From: an uncultured Johnsonella sp.
GTDB lineage: Bacteria; Bacillota; Clostridia; Lachnospirales; Lachnospiraceae
NCBI GenBank assembly: GCA_937927235.1
Contig: CALBCM010000025.1
Location: 1 to 39,252 of the forward strand
DNA: 39,252 bases
Direction: 5' to 3'
Below, piece by piece: positions 1-7,678 of this stretch. Position 1 is the first letter of the stretch. Every line of letters begins with the position of its first letter. The notes under the pieces were generated by a model. That model made no database searches and was not told the DNA's origin. It saw only the letters and a program-made list of their open reading frames with translations. A program made the position numbers and the translations under genes.

Positions 1-1095
1 GGCATCATCTGTCGTTTTTACTCCAAGCCTGCATTCAGTTTCCACACTGTCTGTAAAAAGCTGATGTCCGACGTCCTGCATAACCATATAGGATTTTCTT
101 AGGCGTACTTTGGCAGGCAGATTTTTGCCGTTTATTGATATATTTCCCGATTTTTCTTTTATCAGTCCGCATATAGTGCGTGCCAACGTTGTTTTGCCTG
201 CCCCGTTTACACCAGTGACTGCAATAATTTCTCCGCTGTTTGCTGTAAAAGAAATATTTTGCAATATTGTATGATTTTCATATTTAACTGCGATGTTTTC
301 CAGCTCTAAAACACCTTTAGAATTTTTGTGGAAATCAATACGGGTTTTAATTTCATAAAAATCGCGGCATCGCAGACCCAGATTTTGCAGCTGCTCAGCT
401 GAAAGCCTGCGAAACTCCTGTATACTCATATCTTCAGAGCTTTGACCATCCTTCATTAAAATTACCCTGTCTGCAATATCCATTAAATACCACAGACGGT
501 GTTCAGCAATAATGACAGTTTTTCCCTGCTGCCTTATTTTTTTCAGCAATTTTTTCAGCTCCAGCACGGATTGAAAATCAAGATTTGAGGAAGGTTCATC
601 TAATACAAAAATATCAGGATTGGCAGCGTAGACAGAGGCAAAGGCAATTTTTTGCTTTTCCCCTCCGGAAAGCTCAAAAATACTGCAGCCTCTTAAGTTT
701 TCTATATGCAGCTCTCTAAGCACTTTTTCAAGCTTCCGCTTCAATTCTTCAGGCTCAAGCTGTCGGTTTTCCAGTCCGAAAACAATCTCACTGTCTGTAT
801 CTGTATTGAAAAATTGGGTTCGAGGATTTTGAAAAACCGTTCCCACACTGTCGGAAAGCACCGCAATTTCGGTTTCGGCAGCATCCATTCCTTTTATAAT
901 TACTTTACCTGAAAGCTTTCCCTCAAAAAAATGGGGAATCAGCCCGTTCACCAGCCTTGTCACAGTTGTTTTTCCGCATCCTGAAGCACCGCAGAGCAGG
1001 ATGCACTGCCCTTTTGGAATACTTAAGTGCAATTCATGTAAAGCACCTTTTTCAAAATCTTTATAAGAAAAAGATAATTTTATAAATTCAATCAA
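1..1095 (-). CDS. ECF transporter double ATPase (EcfA-type), 3' end cut by window edge
   Basis: This is the energy-coupling ATPase of an ECF vitamin/cofactor importer. It carries two ABC ATPase domains in one chain and works on the cytoplasmic face with the T and S components encoded just upstream. The 365 residues visible include Walker A GASGCGKTT near residues 36-44, the signature LSGGEKQ, and Walker B ending in LDEPS in the first domain. A second Walker A, GVNGAGKTT, lies near residue 300. The signature and Walker B of domain 2 fall beyond base 1. I chose a TTG start at 1095: AGGAGGG lies about 9 bases upstream, and the TTGA sequence overlaps the EcfT stop by 4 bases, a translational-coupling arrangement. 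No ATG fits as well. Confidence 0.85.
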   Translation of the reverse strand, partial: MIEFIKLSFSYKDFEKGALHELHLSIPKGQCILLCGASGCGKTTVTRLVNGLIPHFFEGKLSGKVIIKGMDAAETEIAVLSDSVGTVFQNPRTQFFNTDTDSEIVFGLENRQLEPEELKRKLEKVLRELHIENLRGCSIFELSGGEKQKIAFASVYAANPDIFVLDEPSSNLDFQSVLELKKLLKKIRQQGKTVIIAEHRLWYLMDIADRVILMKDGQSSEDMSIQEFRRLSAEQLQNLGLRCRDFYEIKTRIDFHKNSKGVLELENIAVKYENHTILQNISFTANSGEIIAVTGVNGAGKTTLARTICGLIKEKSGNISINGKNLPAKVRLRKSYMVMQDVGHQLFTDSVETECRLGVKTTDDA

Positions 1096-1796
1096 GGAAA
1101 TATCCCTCCTTGTAAAAAGTCGAAAGCTATCATACAAATAATTCCTACATATACAGCCGCAATCAAAATATCCCAGGCAGAAAAGCAAACTCTCTCCATG
1201 CAGCTGCGTCTTCCGGCGTGGTCAATTCCTCTTGTGATGGCAGCCTGTGTGATTTCATCAGAAATTTTGGAAGCGGAAACCAGCATAGGCACATATACAT
1301 ATTCCATTATCCTTACAGGATGATGCAAAATTTCCGCAAAGGAAAGCGTGATGCCTCGAAGTGCCATAGCATCCTTAATAGAGCTCCATTCCTCCGTCAT
1401 TGTCGGAAAGTATCTCAGCGTAATGGAGAGTGCAATCGTAAAGCCCTTAGGCAGAGGCAGGCGGCTGAGTGCAGCGAGAAAAGTGCTTACCTTTGTCGTA
1501 TGTATTAAAAATAATCCAAGCATAAAACAGGGAATCAGCTTCCTTATATAAACATCAAACATATAGATTACTCCTCCGACTGTTACAGGCAGCTTTAATA
1601 TTACAAAGAGCTGTATCATCATTAAGATTACGAAAAGCATGCCATACTTTAAAGCCGCCCGAAGCTCTTTTGCCTGTAAAAGCAGCAATACCGGGATCGC
1701 CGCAAAAAGACCTTCTACAGCCAGGCTTTTATTTAAAAAGACGGAAACACTGGTTATTAATAAAATCAGCAGCTTTGTTCTGGGGTCCAATATCAT
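1092..1796 (-). CDS. ECF transporter transmembrane T component (EcfT family)
   Basis: This integral membrane protein couples the ATPase to the substrate-binding S component in an ECF importer. The 234 residues are mostly hydrophobic segments, with cytoplasmic coupling helices containing two Arg-Gly motifs, LRG near residues 146-148 and TRG near 188-190. These occupy the place of the two A-R-G motifs that contact the ATPases in this family. The gene starts one base before the S-component gene's stop region and its stop overlaps the ATPase start, so the three are one translational unit. The substrate cannot be read from this subunit. Confidence 0.85.
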   Translation of the reverse strand: MILDPRTKLLILLITSVSVFLNKSLAVEGLFAAIPVLLLLQAKELRAALKYGMLFVILMMIQLFVILKLPVTVGGVIYMFDVYIRKLIPCFMLGLFLIHTTKVSTFLAALSRLPLPKGFTIALSITLRYFPTMTEEWSSIKDAMALRGITLSFAEILHHPVRIMEYVYVPMLVSASKISDEITQAAITRGIDHAGRRSCMERVCFSAWDILIAAVYVGIICMIAFDFLQGGIFP

Positions 1797-2396
1797 TTAT
1801 ATAATCCCTACCTTTTCAAAATGCTTTTTCAGCAGCTTTTTGCCGATAAAGCCTCCAATTACTGCACAAATAATTGTTCCTAAGGTCATTAAGGGAATCG
1901 CCCACCAATTTGCTTTGATAGCATTGATAATTCCCGTAAAAGAAGAAACCTCTCCTTTTCTGCGCATAAACTCATCAAACTGTGCAGGCATAACAGCCAT
2001 AGGGAGGTAAGCTCCCATTGGAGCCAGTGCAAATATACAATATGCCAGTAAATTCCTTTTAAAAGATTTGAAGCTGCCGGTTGAGCAAATAAAGTCTGCA
2101 ATAAATCCAAATGCAATGAAAAATGCAGACATCATCCAAAACATACCAGTAACAAATAATAAGATTCCGGCAAGTATACCCAGTATTGAAAGTGAGCCTC
2201 GCTTCGGTATTTTAGCAATATACAGCATAAAGACACTGCCTGCAAATAAAGCTACCACCATAGGCATAAAGGGAAAAGTGACAGGTGTGACCTGGACAAT
2301 GCCGCCTATCACAAATGCAACCACAAAATAAATAAGCGAAAAAACACCTATAGAAATATAATCCCTTGTCAATAATATATTTTCATTTTTCTTCAT
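1797..2396 (-). CDS. MptD/Trep_Strep-family ECF transporter S component
   Basis: This is the predicted substrate-binding membrane subunit of the importer. The 199-residue protein has about five to six hydrophobic segments. Its N-terminal segment (residues 12-35, with IYFVVAFVIGG) and the overall pattern resemble the Trep_Strep (MptD) family of putative S components, whose substrates are mostly undefined. It abuts the T-component gene with no spacer and lies 65 bases downstream of the TetR regulator. The regulator, S, T and ATPase genes therefore look like one operon controlled by the operators at 3094-3123. Family assignment is from general resemblance; the ligand is unknown. Confidence 0.75.
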   Translation of the reverse strand: MKKNENILLTRDYISIGVFSLIYFVVAFVIGGIVQVTPVTFPFMPMVVALFAGSVFMLYIAKIPKRGSLSILGILAGILLFVTGMFWMMSAFFIAFGFIADFICSTGSFKSFKRNLLAYCIFALAPMGAYLPMAVMPAQFDEFMRRKGEVSSFTGIINAIKANWWAIPLMTLGTIICAVIGGFIGKKLLKKHFEKVGII

Positions 2397-2461
2397 AATC
2401 TGCGATATCCTTTCTGATAAAACTGTTAGACCTTCCTAACTTAAACAGATTTTTTTAAAGC

Positions 2462-3076
2462 CTAGGTAATCCTTAAAAGCCCCTCCCATCCTGAATTGAA
2501 AAAAATTGCCAGCTCCTCCACATAACCTATTGCCTGCGCTCTCTCCATATCATGAACTATTGTTTCAAATACAGCCGTAAAATATGCACTGGTAATCATG
2601 TGATGCAGCTCATGACTGACATTCCCTGTTATCTTGCCTTTTTCCTTAAGGAGAGTGTAGTATTTTTCGGTACGGGATACATCCAATTCGACAAGCTCAT
2701 CAATATAATCTTCATATTTTGTGCCTTCAGAGCAACAAATAACAAGCTTAAATTCTTCAAAATAATCATAAATATAGTTTATAAACTGCCGGAGATATTC
2801 TGTAGACAGCTCTCTGCTTTTTGCTGTATTGTTTTCAGCAATCAAATCAAAATGTGCCTTCTGAGCAGCTTTAAATCGCTCTGTCAAACCATCTGCCGCT
2901 TCAGCAACCAGGGCTTCAAATAAGGCTGCTTTGTCGGGATAATATCCGTAAAAAGCTCCTTTGGTAAATCCCGCTTCCGCTACAATCTTTCTCAGAGAAG
3001 CATCCTTAAAGCCCTTTTCCAAAAATTCCCGTTTTCCGATTTTCAATATTTTTTGCTGTGTTTCTGATATTTTCAT
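2462..3076 (-). CDS. TetR/AcrR-family transcriptional regulator
   Basis: This 204-residue repressor-type protein has a TetR helix-turn-helix at about residues 25-50 (SLRKIVAEAGFTKGAFYGYY is the recognition region) and a helical ligand-binding C-terminal domain without a recognisable ligand signature. It is the first gene of the ECF importer operon. The ATG at 3076 is preceded by GGAGG. Its own promoter at 3120-3148 is overlapped by two palindromes, so autorepression and control of the transporter genes are likely. The inducing ligand may be related to the transported molecule, which is inference. Confidence 0.85.
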   Translation of the reverse strand: MKISETQQKILKIGKREFLEKGFKDASLRKIVAEAGFTKGAFYGYYPDKAALFEALVAEAADGLTERFKAAQKAHFDLIAENNTAKSRELSTEYLRQFINYIYDYFEEFKLVICCSEGTKYEDYIDELVELDVSRTEKYYTLLKEKGKITGNVSHELHHMITSAYFTAVFETIVHDMERAQAIGYVEELAIFFNSGWEGLLRIT

Positions 3077-3093
3077 TAATTGCCTCCGCTTTT

Positions 3094-3123
3094 ATATACC
3101 ACCGGTATATACCAGTGGTATAT
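3094..3123 (-). promoter_or_regulatory. Two overlapping palindromic TetR operators
   Basis: Two 17-base palindromes, 3094-3110 and 3107-3123, have identical arms ATATACC/GGTATAT and 3-base centres ACC and AGT. They share four bases. They lie between the -10 element and the TetR start codon, with the second covering the -10, as expected for repression by the adjacent TetR protein. The palindromes are seen directly; the binding protein is inferred. Confidence 0.75.
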
Positions 3124-3148
3124 TAACATAAATTTTATTTTTGGTCAA
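3120..3148 (-). promoter_or_regulatory. Promoter of the tetR-ECF transporter operon
   Basis: On the minus strand, a -35 TTGACC (3143-3148) and a -10 TAATAT (3120-3125) are separated by exactly 17 bases. The -10 overlaps the distal operator. Confidence 0.7.
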
Positions 3149-3190
3149 TATATTTTGAGTAAATAATAGCACTGCAACTTTGCACATATA

Positions 3191-3239
3191 AAAAGCCTCT
3201 CCGTTTAGAAATCTCCAAGTTCTAAACAGAGAGGCTTTT
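3191..3239 (-). terminator. Rho-independent terminator
   Basis: A 20-base stem is visible, AAAAGCCTCTC pairing with GAGAGGCTTTT plus an inner TTTAGAA/TTCTAAA, with a 9-base loop. It lies just after the stop of the wall-repeat protein at 3249. The A- and T-rich flanks could let it work in both directions. Confidence 0.75.
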
Positions 3240-3248
3240 AAGCTCACA

Positions 3249-3566
3249 TTAATTTCTCCAAGTATCAATTCTCTTTCCATTTGAATCCACTTTGAACCCG
3301 TCAGGAGTTGTGGTACTTGTAAGCATAGCGCCATCCTTTCCAAGATAGTATTCCTGCTTCCACATATTTGTTACCATATATCCCTCACGCTCAAAATAGT
3401 ACCACTTTCCATCAATATACTGCCAGGCATTACAGGGGTATTTCCCGTCATCGTTTACATACCACCAGCCATTTCCGTCCTGTCTCCAATAGCCTGCAAA
3501 GGCTGTAAGGCTAAGACTGCACGTCATAGCAAATGCCATCAATAATAAACCGAGTTTTTTCCTCAT
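3249..3566 (-). CDS. Small secreted cell-wall-binding repeat protein
   Basis: This 105-residue secreted protein begins with a signal peptide (residues 1-24, ending AFA) and consists of almost nothing but aromatic-glycine wall-binding repeats. These are WWYVNDDGKY, WQYIDGKWYYFE, a third degenerate copy, and a closing TTTPDG motif. This is the choline-binding-type repeat (CW_binding family) that anchors surface proteins to teichoic acid. No enzyme domain is present, so it may act as a wall decoy, adhesin or structural protein. It stands alone between terminator and promoter. The same TPDG ending is found in the proteins at 23862 and 36534. Confidence 0.8.
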   Translation of the reverse strand: MRKKLGLLLMAFAMTCSLSLTAFAGYWRQDGNGWWYVNDDGKYPCNAWQYIDGKWYYFEREGYMVTNMWKQEYYLGKDGAMLTSTTTPDGFKVDSNGKRIDTWRN

Positions 3567-3579
3567 ATCTTTAACCCTC

Positions 3580-3624
3580 CAAATTGGTTTTTACTTATAA
3601 GCGCAGTATAGCATAACCAATTTG
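3580..3624 (-). promoter_or_regulatory. Promoter with flanking inverted repeat
   Basis: An extended -10 (TATG-C-TATACT, hexamer 3605-3610) drives the wall-repeat gene. A perfect 10-base inverted repeat, CAAATTGGTT at 3580-3589 and AACCAATTTG at 3615-3624, brackets the -10 and start point, and one arm abuts the ribosome binding site. This geometry suggests a regulator binding site. Confidence 0.55.
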
Positions 3625-3679
3625 AAAAATAAAGCTTCCGAAAAAATTGTAAATTATATTAATAAAAATGTTATAATCG

Positions 3680-4021
3680 TCAAATTTTTTCAAGAAATCT
3701 GCCATCTGCCCAGATGCGCTCAAGGTCATAAAATTTTCTGTCTTCCTTGCTGAAAACATGTACAACTATATCTCCATAATCCAGTAATATCCATGAGGCA
3801 TTTCTGTAACCCTCTATATGCTTAGGCACCGCTCCCGCTTTTTCAAGTCTTTCCTGAACCTCATCAGCGATTGCCTGTATCTGACTTGTATTGCTTCCGT
3901 CAGTTATTACAAAATAATCGGCAAGAGATGAAATCTCAGATATATTTATTACCTTGATGTCCTCGCCTTTTTTTTCTTCTATCGCATCATAAGCTATCTT
4001 TAATAAATCTCTGTTTTCCAC
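3680..4021 (-). CDS. rsfS: Ribosome silencing factor RsfS (Iojap/YbeB family)
   Basis: RsfS binds ribosomal protein L14 and blocks joining of the 30S and 50S subunits when nutrients are short. The 113-residue length and the conserved core (SLADYFVITDGSNTSQIQAI near residues 30-50, and GYRNASWILLDYGDIVVHVF in the C-terminal half) are typical of the family. It follows yqeK with a single-base gap, an arrangement (nadD, yqeK, rsfS) common in Firmicutes. Nothing is unusual in it. Confidence 0.95.
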   Translation of the reverse strand: MENRDLLKIAYDAIEEKKGEDIKVINISEISSLADYFVITDGSNTSQIQAIADEVQERLEKAGAVPKHIEGYRNASWILLDYGDIVVHVFSKEDRKFYDLERIWADGRFLEKI

Positions 4022-4022
4022 A

Positions 4023-4625
4023 CTAGACCTCCTTTTTTATCCAATCATAACATTGCAATGTAGCTTCATCAATACTGAGCCCGTCTGCTTTTAAATATTT
4101 AATTATAGTTTCAGTAATCTTATATACGCAAAGCTTCAGATTACTGAAAGCCAGCTTTCTAAATTCATCTATCCTTTCAAGCCTCTGTCTTGAAGGCTCT
4201 ATATAGTCGGCTGTATATACAATCATATCAAGCAGGCTCATATCAGCTTTCCCGGTAGTATGCCATCTTACAGCTGATAACACTTCCTCGTCCTCTATGC
4301 CGTATTCCCGCTTTGCAAGCACAGGACCATATATTGCATGAAGGATTTGTGATGAGTCAAGCTCGGAAGCGGTAAGCTCGATACCTGCCTGCCTGCATAA
4401 GCTTATAAGCTCCTTGTCTGAAAAATGCTTTGCACAGTCATGCACCAGCCCCGCCAGTTCAGCTTTTTGAATATCTACGCCGTATACCATAGCAAGGCAG
4501 GCACTGGTATATTCCACTCCCAGGCTGTGCTCATACCTTTTTTCAGGCAGATTTTTTTTCAGCTTTTTCCTTATACTAATTAAATTTTCCCTTGAATACT
4601 GATTTGTTAATTCAGAACAATTCAT
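4023..4625 (-). CDS. yqeK: YqeK-family HD-domain hydrolase
   Basis: This is a metal-dependent HD-domain protein. Family members hydrolyse diadenosine tetraphosphate (Ap4A) symmetrically. Metal-binding motifs are RYEHSLGV near residue 31, LVHDCAKHF near residue 66 (the HD pair), and WHTTGKADMSLLDMIVYTADYIEP further on. It is 200 residues long, usual for the family. It lies between nadD and rsfS, with its own promoter in the gap upstream. Confidence 0.9.
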   Translation of the reverse strand: MNCSELTNQYSRENLISIRKKLKKNLPEKRYEHSLGVEYTSACLAMVYGVDIQKAELAGLVHDCAKHFSDKELISLCRQAGIELTASELDSSQILHAIYGPVLAKREYGIEDEEVLSAVRWHTTGKADMSLLDMIVYTADYIEPSRQRLERIDEFRKLAFSNLKLCVYKITETIIKYLKADGLSIDEATLQCYDWIKKEV

Positions 4626-4658
4626 AATTATGTACCTCTTTATATATATCTTAACTTA

Positions 4659-4687
4659 ATTTTAAAATATATATTAAAGCAAATCAA
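4659..4687 (-). promoter_or_regulatory. Promoter of yqeK-rsfS
   Basis: A -35 TTGATT (4682-4687) and a -10 TAAAAT (4659-4664) with a 17-base spacer lie between nadD and yqeK on the minus strand. Confidence 0.5.
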
Positions 4688-4708
4688 GAGCTTTAGTAAA
4701 TTAAATAT

Positions 4709-5320
4709 TTATTTCAGGCTTTGATAAAGTCCGTGCCGGTAAATATAATCCAAAACCTCTTTATCAAGATATTTTTCTGCATTCCCTTTTTCAGCGAGAA
4801 GCTTCCTGATATGGGTTGAGGACAACTCAAAGGGTATATATTCTACCAGAGCAATTTTAGCTCCATATTTAGCCTGGAGTAAATCCGCCTGCCGCCTCAT
4901 ATCTGAAATACTGTGCTCATAATCTCTGGCAACTGCAAGCAGTCTGCAGTTCTTCATAATAATATCGGGATTTTTCCAAGTTTCGATTTCAAATAAAGAA
5001 TCAGTGCCTATTATAAGTGAAAATGCAGTCTTACTATATTCCTCCCTTAATTTCAGCACCGTTTCACAGGTATAGGATTTTCCCTTTATTCCAAGCTCAA
5101 AATCTGAGCATTTAAAATAATTAATTTTACCAATTGCGATTTTCAGCATGTCAAGCCTGAAGCTTATTTCCGTAATAACTCTGCCGGTCTTATGAGGAGG
5201 AGAGGGGGCAGGCATGAACCAGACTTCATCAAGCCTAAACTGCTTATAGACTTCCTGTGCCGCAGCGAGATGCCCCTTATGCACAGGGTCAAAGGTTCCT
5301 CCAAAAATTCCAATCTCCAT
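4709..5320 (-). CDS. nadD: Nicotinate-nucleotide adenylyltransferase NadD
   Basis: NadD joins nicotinate mononucleotide and ATP to make deamido-NAD in NAD synthesis. The N-terminal nucleotidyltransferase motif GGTFDPVHKGHL (residues 7-18) supplies the HxGH-type histidines. The C-terminal SSTHIRK is the second conserved nucleotide-binding motif. The 203-residue length is standard. It follows yhbY by six bases and precedes yqeK. Confidence 0.95.
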   Translation of the reverse strand: MEIGIFGGTFDPVHKGHLAAAQEVYKQFRLDEVWFMPAPSPPHKTGRVITEISFRLDMLKIAIGKINYFKCSDFELGIKGKSYTCETVLKLREEYSKTAFSLIIGTDSLFEIETWKNPDIIMKNCRLLAVARDYEHSISDMRRQADLLQAKYGAKIALVEYIPFELSSTHIRKLLAEKGNAEKYLDKEVLDYIYRHGLYQSLK

Positions 5321-5326
5321 AAGTTA

Positions 5327-5623
5327 TTATTTTGGAAGTACCAGCTTCCTGTTTTCAGGCTTATCCGCCTGCTTATACAGCACTATCTTTTTTCCTATCA
5401 CCTGCACTACCTCGCTTCTTGTGCGCAGAGCCAGCTCACCTGCAATTATTTTAGGCTCATCTGCACAGTTTTTTAGCACTGAAAGCTTGATAAGCTCTCT
5501 GCCTTCAAGTGCCTCCTTTACCGCTCCTATTACCTCGTCAGTAAGAGAATTTTTGCCTATATTAAATACCGGCTCATAGCCCATAGCAAGTCCTTTAAGA
5601 TAAGCTCTTTGCCTGCTGTTCAT
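5327..5623 (-). CDS. yhbY: YhbY-family RNA-binding (CRM domain) protein
   Basis: This small CRM-domain protein is associated with pre-50S ribosomal subunits. It contains the family's GxxG-type loop region (IGKNSLTDEVIGAVKEALEG) and an N-terminal LKGLAMGYEPVFNIGK segment. I chose the ATG at 5623 over a GTG at 5632: GGAAGG lies eight bases before the ATG, but directly abuts the GTG. That gives 98 residues. It sits between obg and nadD, a usual Firmicutes order. Confidence 0.9.
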   Translation of the reverse strand: MNSRQRAYLKGLAMGYEPVFNIGKNSLTDEVIGAVKEALEGRELIKLSVLKNCADEPKIIAGELALRTRSEVVQVIGKKIVLYKQADKPENRKLVLPK

Positions 5624-5652
5624 AATCCGCACCTTCCGTTTTTTACTAATTT

Positions 5653-6927
5653 TTATTTATAATAATCAAATTCATGACCATACATACGCACAGTATCGCC
5701 GTCCTTAATGCCCATAGCTTCAAGCCTTTCAAGAATCCCGGATTTTTTAAGATATTTCTGAAAAAAATCAAATCCCTTTTCAGAATCCAGATTTGTATAA
5801 CCAAATACCTTTTCTATACTAGGTCCTTCAACCACATACACTCCGTCAATAAGCTCTGCCGTATAGGGCAGCTCTTTATCAGAGGTGTAATCTATCTCAA
5901 ATTCCTTTTCAAAAACTGTAGTATTTCTGTCAAGAGTTTTCAAAACTTCGGAAATTCCGTATAAAAGCTCTTTAATACCCTCTCCGCTGACTCCTGATAT
6001 AGGAAAGACCTCCATTTCAGGAGCAAAAGCTTCTTTCAGCTTATCTATAACGGTATTGTCTTCATAAATTAAATCTATTTTATTTGCTGCTATCATTTGA
6101 GGCTTTTTAAGCAGGTCTTTATTGTAATTAGCCAATTCCCTCTGCATAAGCCTGATGTCCTCGACCGGGTTTCTGCCTTCTATAGAAGCAGCATCCACTA
6201 CATGAAGCAGCAATTTGGTTCTTTCTATATGACGCAAAAAATCATGCCCAAGCCCTATGCCCTCAGAGGCTCCCTCTATGAGTCCCGGAATGTCTGCCAT
6301 TACAAAGCCCGCATTATCAGGCAAATCTACCACCCCAAGATGCGGATTCAGTGTAGTAAAGTGATAATCTGCAATCTTAGGTCTTGCATTGCTTACTCTT
6401 GAAAGCAGAGTGGATTTTCCTGTATTTGGAAAGCCTACAAGTCCCACATCGGCTATAACCTTAAGCTCCAGCTGTACAAACAGCTCTTTTCCCGACTGAC
6501 CGGGCTTGGCAAACTTGGGGACCTGCATAGTAGCAGTAGCAAAATGCATATTGCCCAGACCTCCTCTGCCTCCTCTCAGTATCACCTCACGTCTGTTTGT
6601 GCCCGACATATCGGCTATGACCTTTCCTGATTCAAAATCCTTTATTACAGTACCTTCAGGCACTTTTACAATCAGATCGGGAGCATCCTTTCCATGACAT
6701 TTTCTCTTGCTTCCGGGTTCTCCGTCTTTTGCAATATATTTTCTTACATGTCTGAAATCAGTAAGTGTATTTAATCCCTCGTCTATTTCAAAAATTATAT
6801 CTCCGCCTCTGCCACCGTCTCCGCCGTCAGGGCCTCCTGCGGCTACATAAAGCTCCCGTCTGAAGCTTACATGACCATCTCCGCCATTTCCCGATTTTAT
6901 AAAAATTTTTGCACTGTCTGCAAACAT
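5653..6927 (-). CDS. obg: Ribosome-assembly GTPase Obg (CgtA)
   Basis: Obg is an essential GTPase acting in 50S subunit maturation and the stringent response. The 424 residues show the glycine-rich Obg fold (1-158, with GGDGGRGGD repeats). The G domain follows: G1 GFPNTGKST at 165-173, switch TTL at 191-193, DIPG at 212-215 and NKID near 285. A C-terminal OCT domain ends at YGHEFDYYK. It lies downstream of the rplU-prp-rpmA operon, separated by a terminator hairpin that may set its level relative to the ribosomal proteins. Confidence 0.97.
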   Translation of the reverse strand: MFADSAKIFIKSGNGGDGHVSFRRELYVAAGGPDGGDGGRGGDIIFEIDEGLNTLTDFRHVRKYIAKDGEPGSKRKCHGKDAPDLIVKVPEGTVIKDFESGKVIADMSGTNRREVILRGGRGGLGNMHFATATMQVPKFAKPGQSGKELFVQLELKVIADVGLVGFPNTGKSTLLSRVSNARPKIADYHFTTLNPHLGVVDLPDNAGFVMADIPGLIEGASEGIGLGHDFLRHIERTKLLLHVVDAASIEGRNPVEDIRLMQRELANYNKDLLKKPQMIAANKIDLIYEDNTVIDKLKEAFAPEMEVFPISGVSGEGIKELLYGISEVLKTLDRNTTVFEKEFEIDYTSDKELPYTAELIDGVYVVEGPSIEKVFGYTNLDSEKGFDFFQKYLKKSGILERLEAMGIKDGDTVRMYGHEFDYYK

Positions 6928-6969
6928 AAAATATACCGTCCCTTATCTTAAACCTGCAAAATAAAAAGC

Positions 6970-7017
6970 TTTATAGTAAAAAGCTCCATACAAAAAGTAT
7001 GAAGCTTTTACTATAAA
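6970..7017 (-). terminator. Terminator hairpin between rpmA and obg
   Basis: A near-perfect stem of about 21 bases (TTTATAGTAAAAGCT with its complement) has a 5-base T loop. It is followed on the minus strand by GCTTTTTATTTT. Partial read-through into obg is likely, because obg has no evident promoter of its own. Confidence 0.7.
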
Positions 7018-7023
7018 CATCAA

Positions 7024-7314
7024 TTATTCGTTAATAGCTCTGGGATATACTGAAACCTGTTTTCTATCCCTTCCTTTTCTCTCAAAACGCACGATACCGT
7101 CAACAGTTGCAAAAAGAGTATCATCTCCGCCTCTTCCTACATTGTTGCCAGGGTGTATTTTAGTTCCTCTTTGTCTGTAGAGAATATTTCCGGCTAAAAC
7201 AAACTGTCCGTCAGCTCTCTTTGCGCCAAGTCTTTTTGATTCGGAGTCACGACCGTTTTTTGTAGATCCGACTCCTTTTTTATGAGCAAAAAACTGAAGG
7301 TTCATCTTTAACAT
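7024..7314 (-). CDS. rpmA: 50S ribosomal protein L27 with cleavable N-terminus
   Basis: L27 lies at the peptidyl transferase centre. The 96-residue protein starts MLKMNLQFFAHKKG. The first nine residues are the Firmicutes N-terminal extension that the protease Prp removes after FF, giving a mature start at Ala10. The prp gene is the neighbour one base upstream. The body (GVGSTKNGRDSESKRLGAK and the GRGGDDTLFA region) is standard. Confidence 0.97.
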   Translation of the reverse strand: MLKMNLQFFAHKKGVGSTKNGRDSESKRLGAKRADGQFVLAGNILYRQRGTKIHPGNNVGRGGDDTLFATVDGIVRFERKGRDRKQVSVYPRAINE

Positions 7315-7315
7315 T

Positions 7316-7648
7316 TTACTTCACCTCCTCAGTAATTATCTGAATGTACTTATCACCATATTCAGCTGCTATAGATTCAATGCCAAGTATACATGACTCA
7401 AGCAGGAGCAGGCTCTTACCGCTGCTGCCTTTATTAAGCATCAGCTTTAAATCTCCTCCTTCTTCATGCAGCTCAAGCTCAAATTCATCCTCAGTAAGGG
7501 ATTCTACTGAATTTACAAGATTAGTTACAAATGCGGATACTCCTGCACATACTATATCATTTCCATGCTCAGCATAAAGTGCATGACCCGCACAGTGCAG
7601 CCCTGTAGCTTTACCGATTTTGTTTTTAAATATCTTTACCTTGATCAT
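7316..7648 (-). CDS. prp: Ribosomal-processing cysteine protease Prp (YsxB)
   Basis: Prp cuts the N-terminal extension from L27 before or during ribosome assembly. The 110-residue protein has the catalytic pair expected for the family: His22 in CAGHALYA and Cys34 in DIVCAGVSAF. It sits between rplU and rpmA, the conserved position in Firmicutes, which ties it to its substrate. Confidence 0.95.
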   Translation of the reverse strand: MIKVKIFKNKIGKATGLHCAGHALYAEHGNDIVCAGVSAFVTNLVNSVESLTEDEFELELHEEGGDLKLMLNKGSSGKSLLLLESCILGIESIAAEYGDKYIQIITEEVK

Positions 7649-7678
7649 ATCACTGCCACCCTAAACAACAGGTGTGGA

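Noticed and set aside
2068..2331. Plus-strand open frames opposite the ECF genes and many other antisense frames
   Set aside because: They are antisense shadows of well-supported minus-strand genes, without ribosome sites or recognisable domains.
3092..3343. 83-residue frame overlapping the TetR operators and the wall-repeat gene end
   Set aside because: It crosses a terminator, a promoter and two operators and overlaps a supported gene in another frame.
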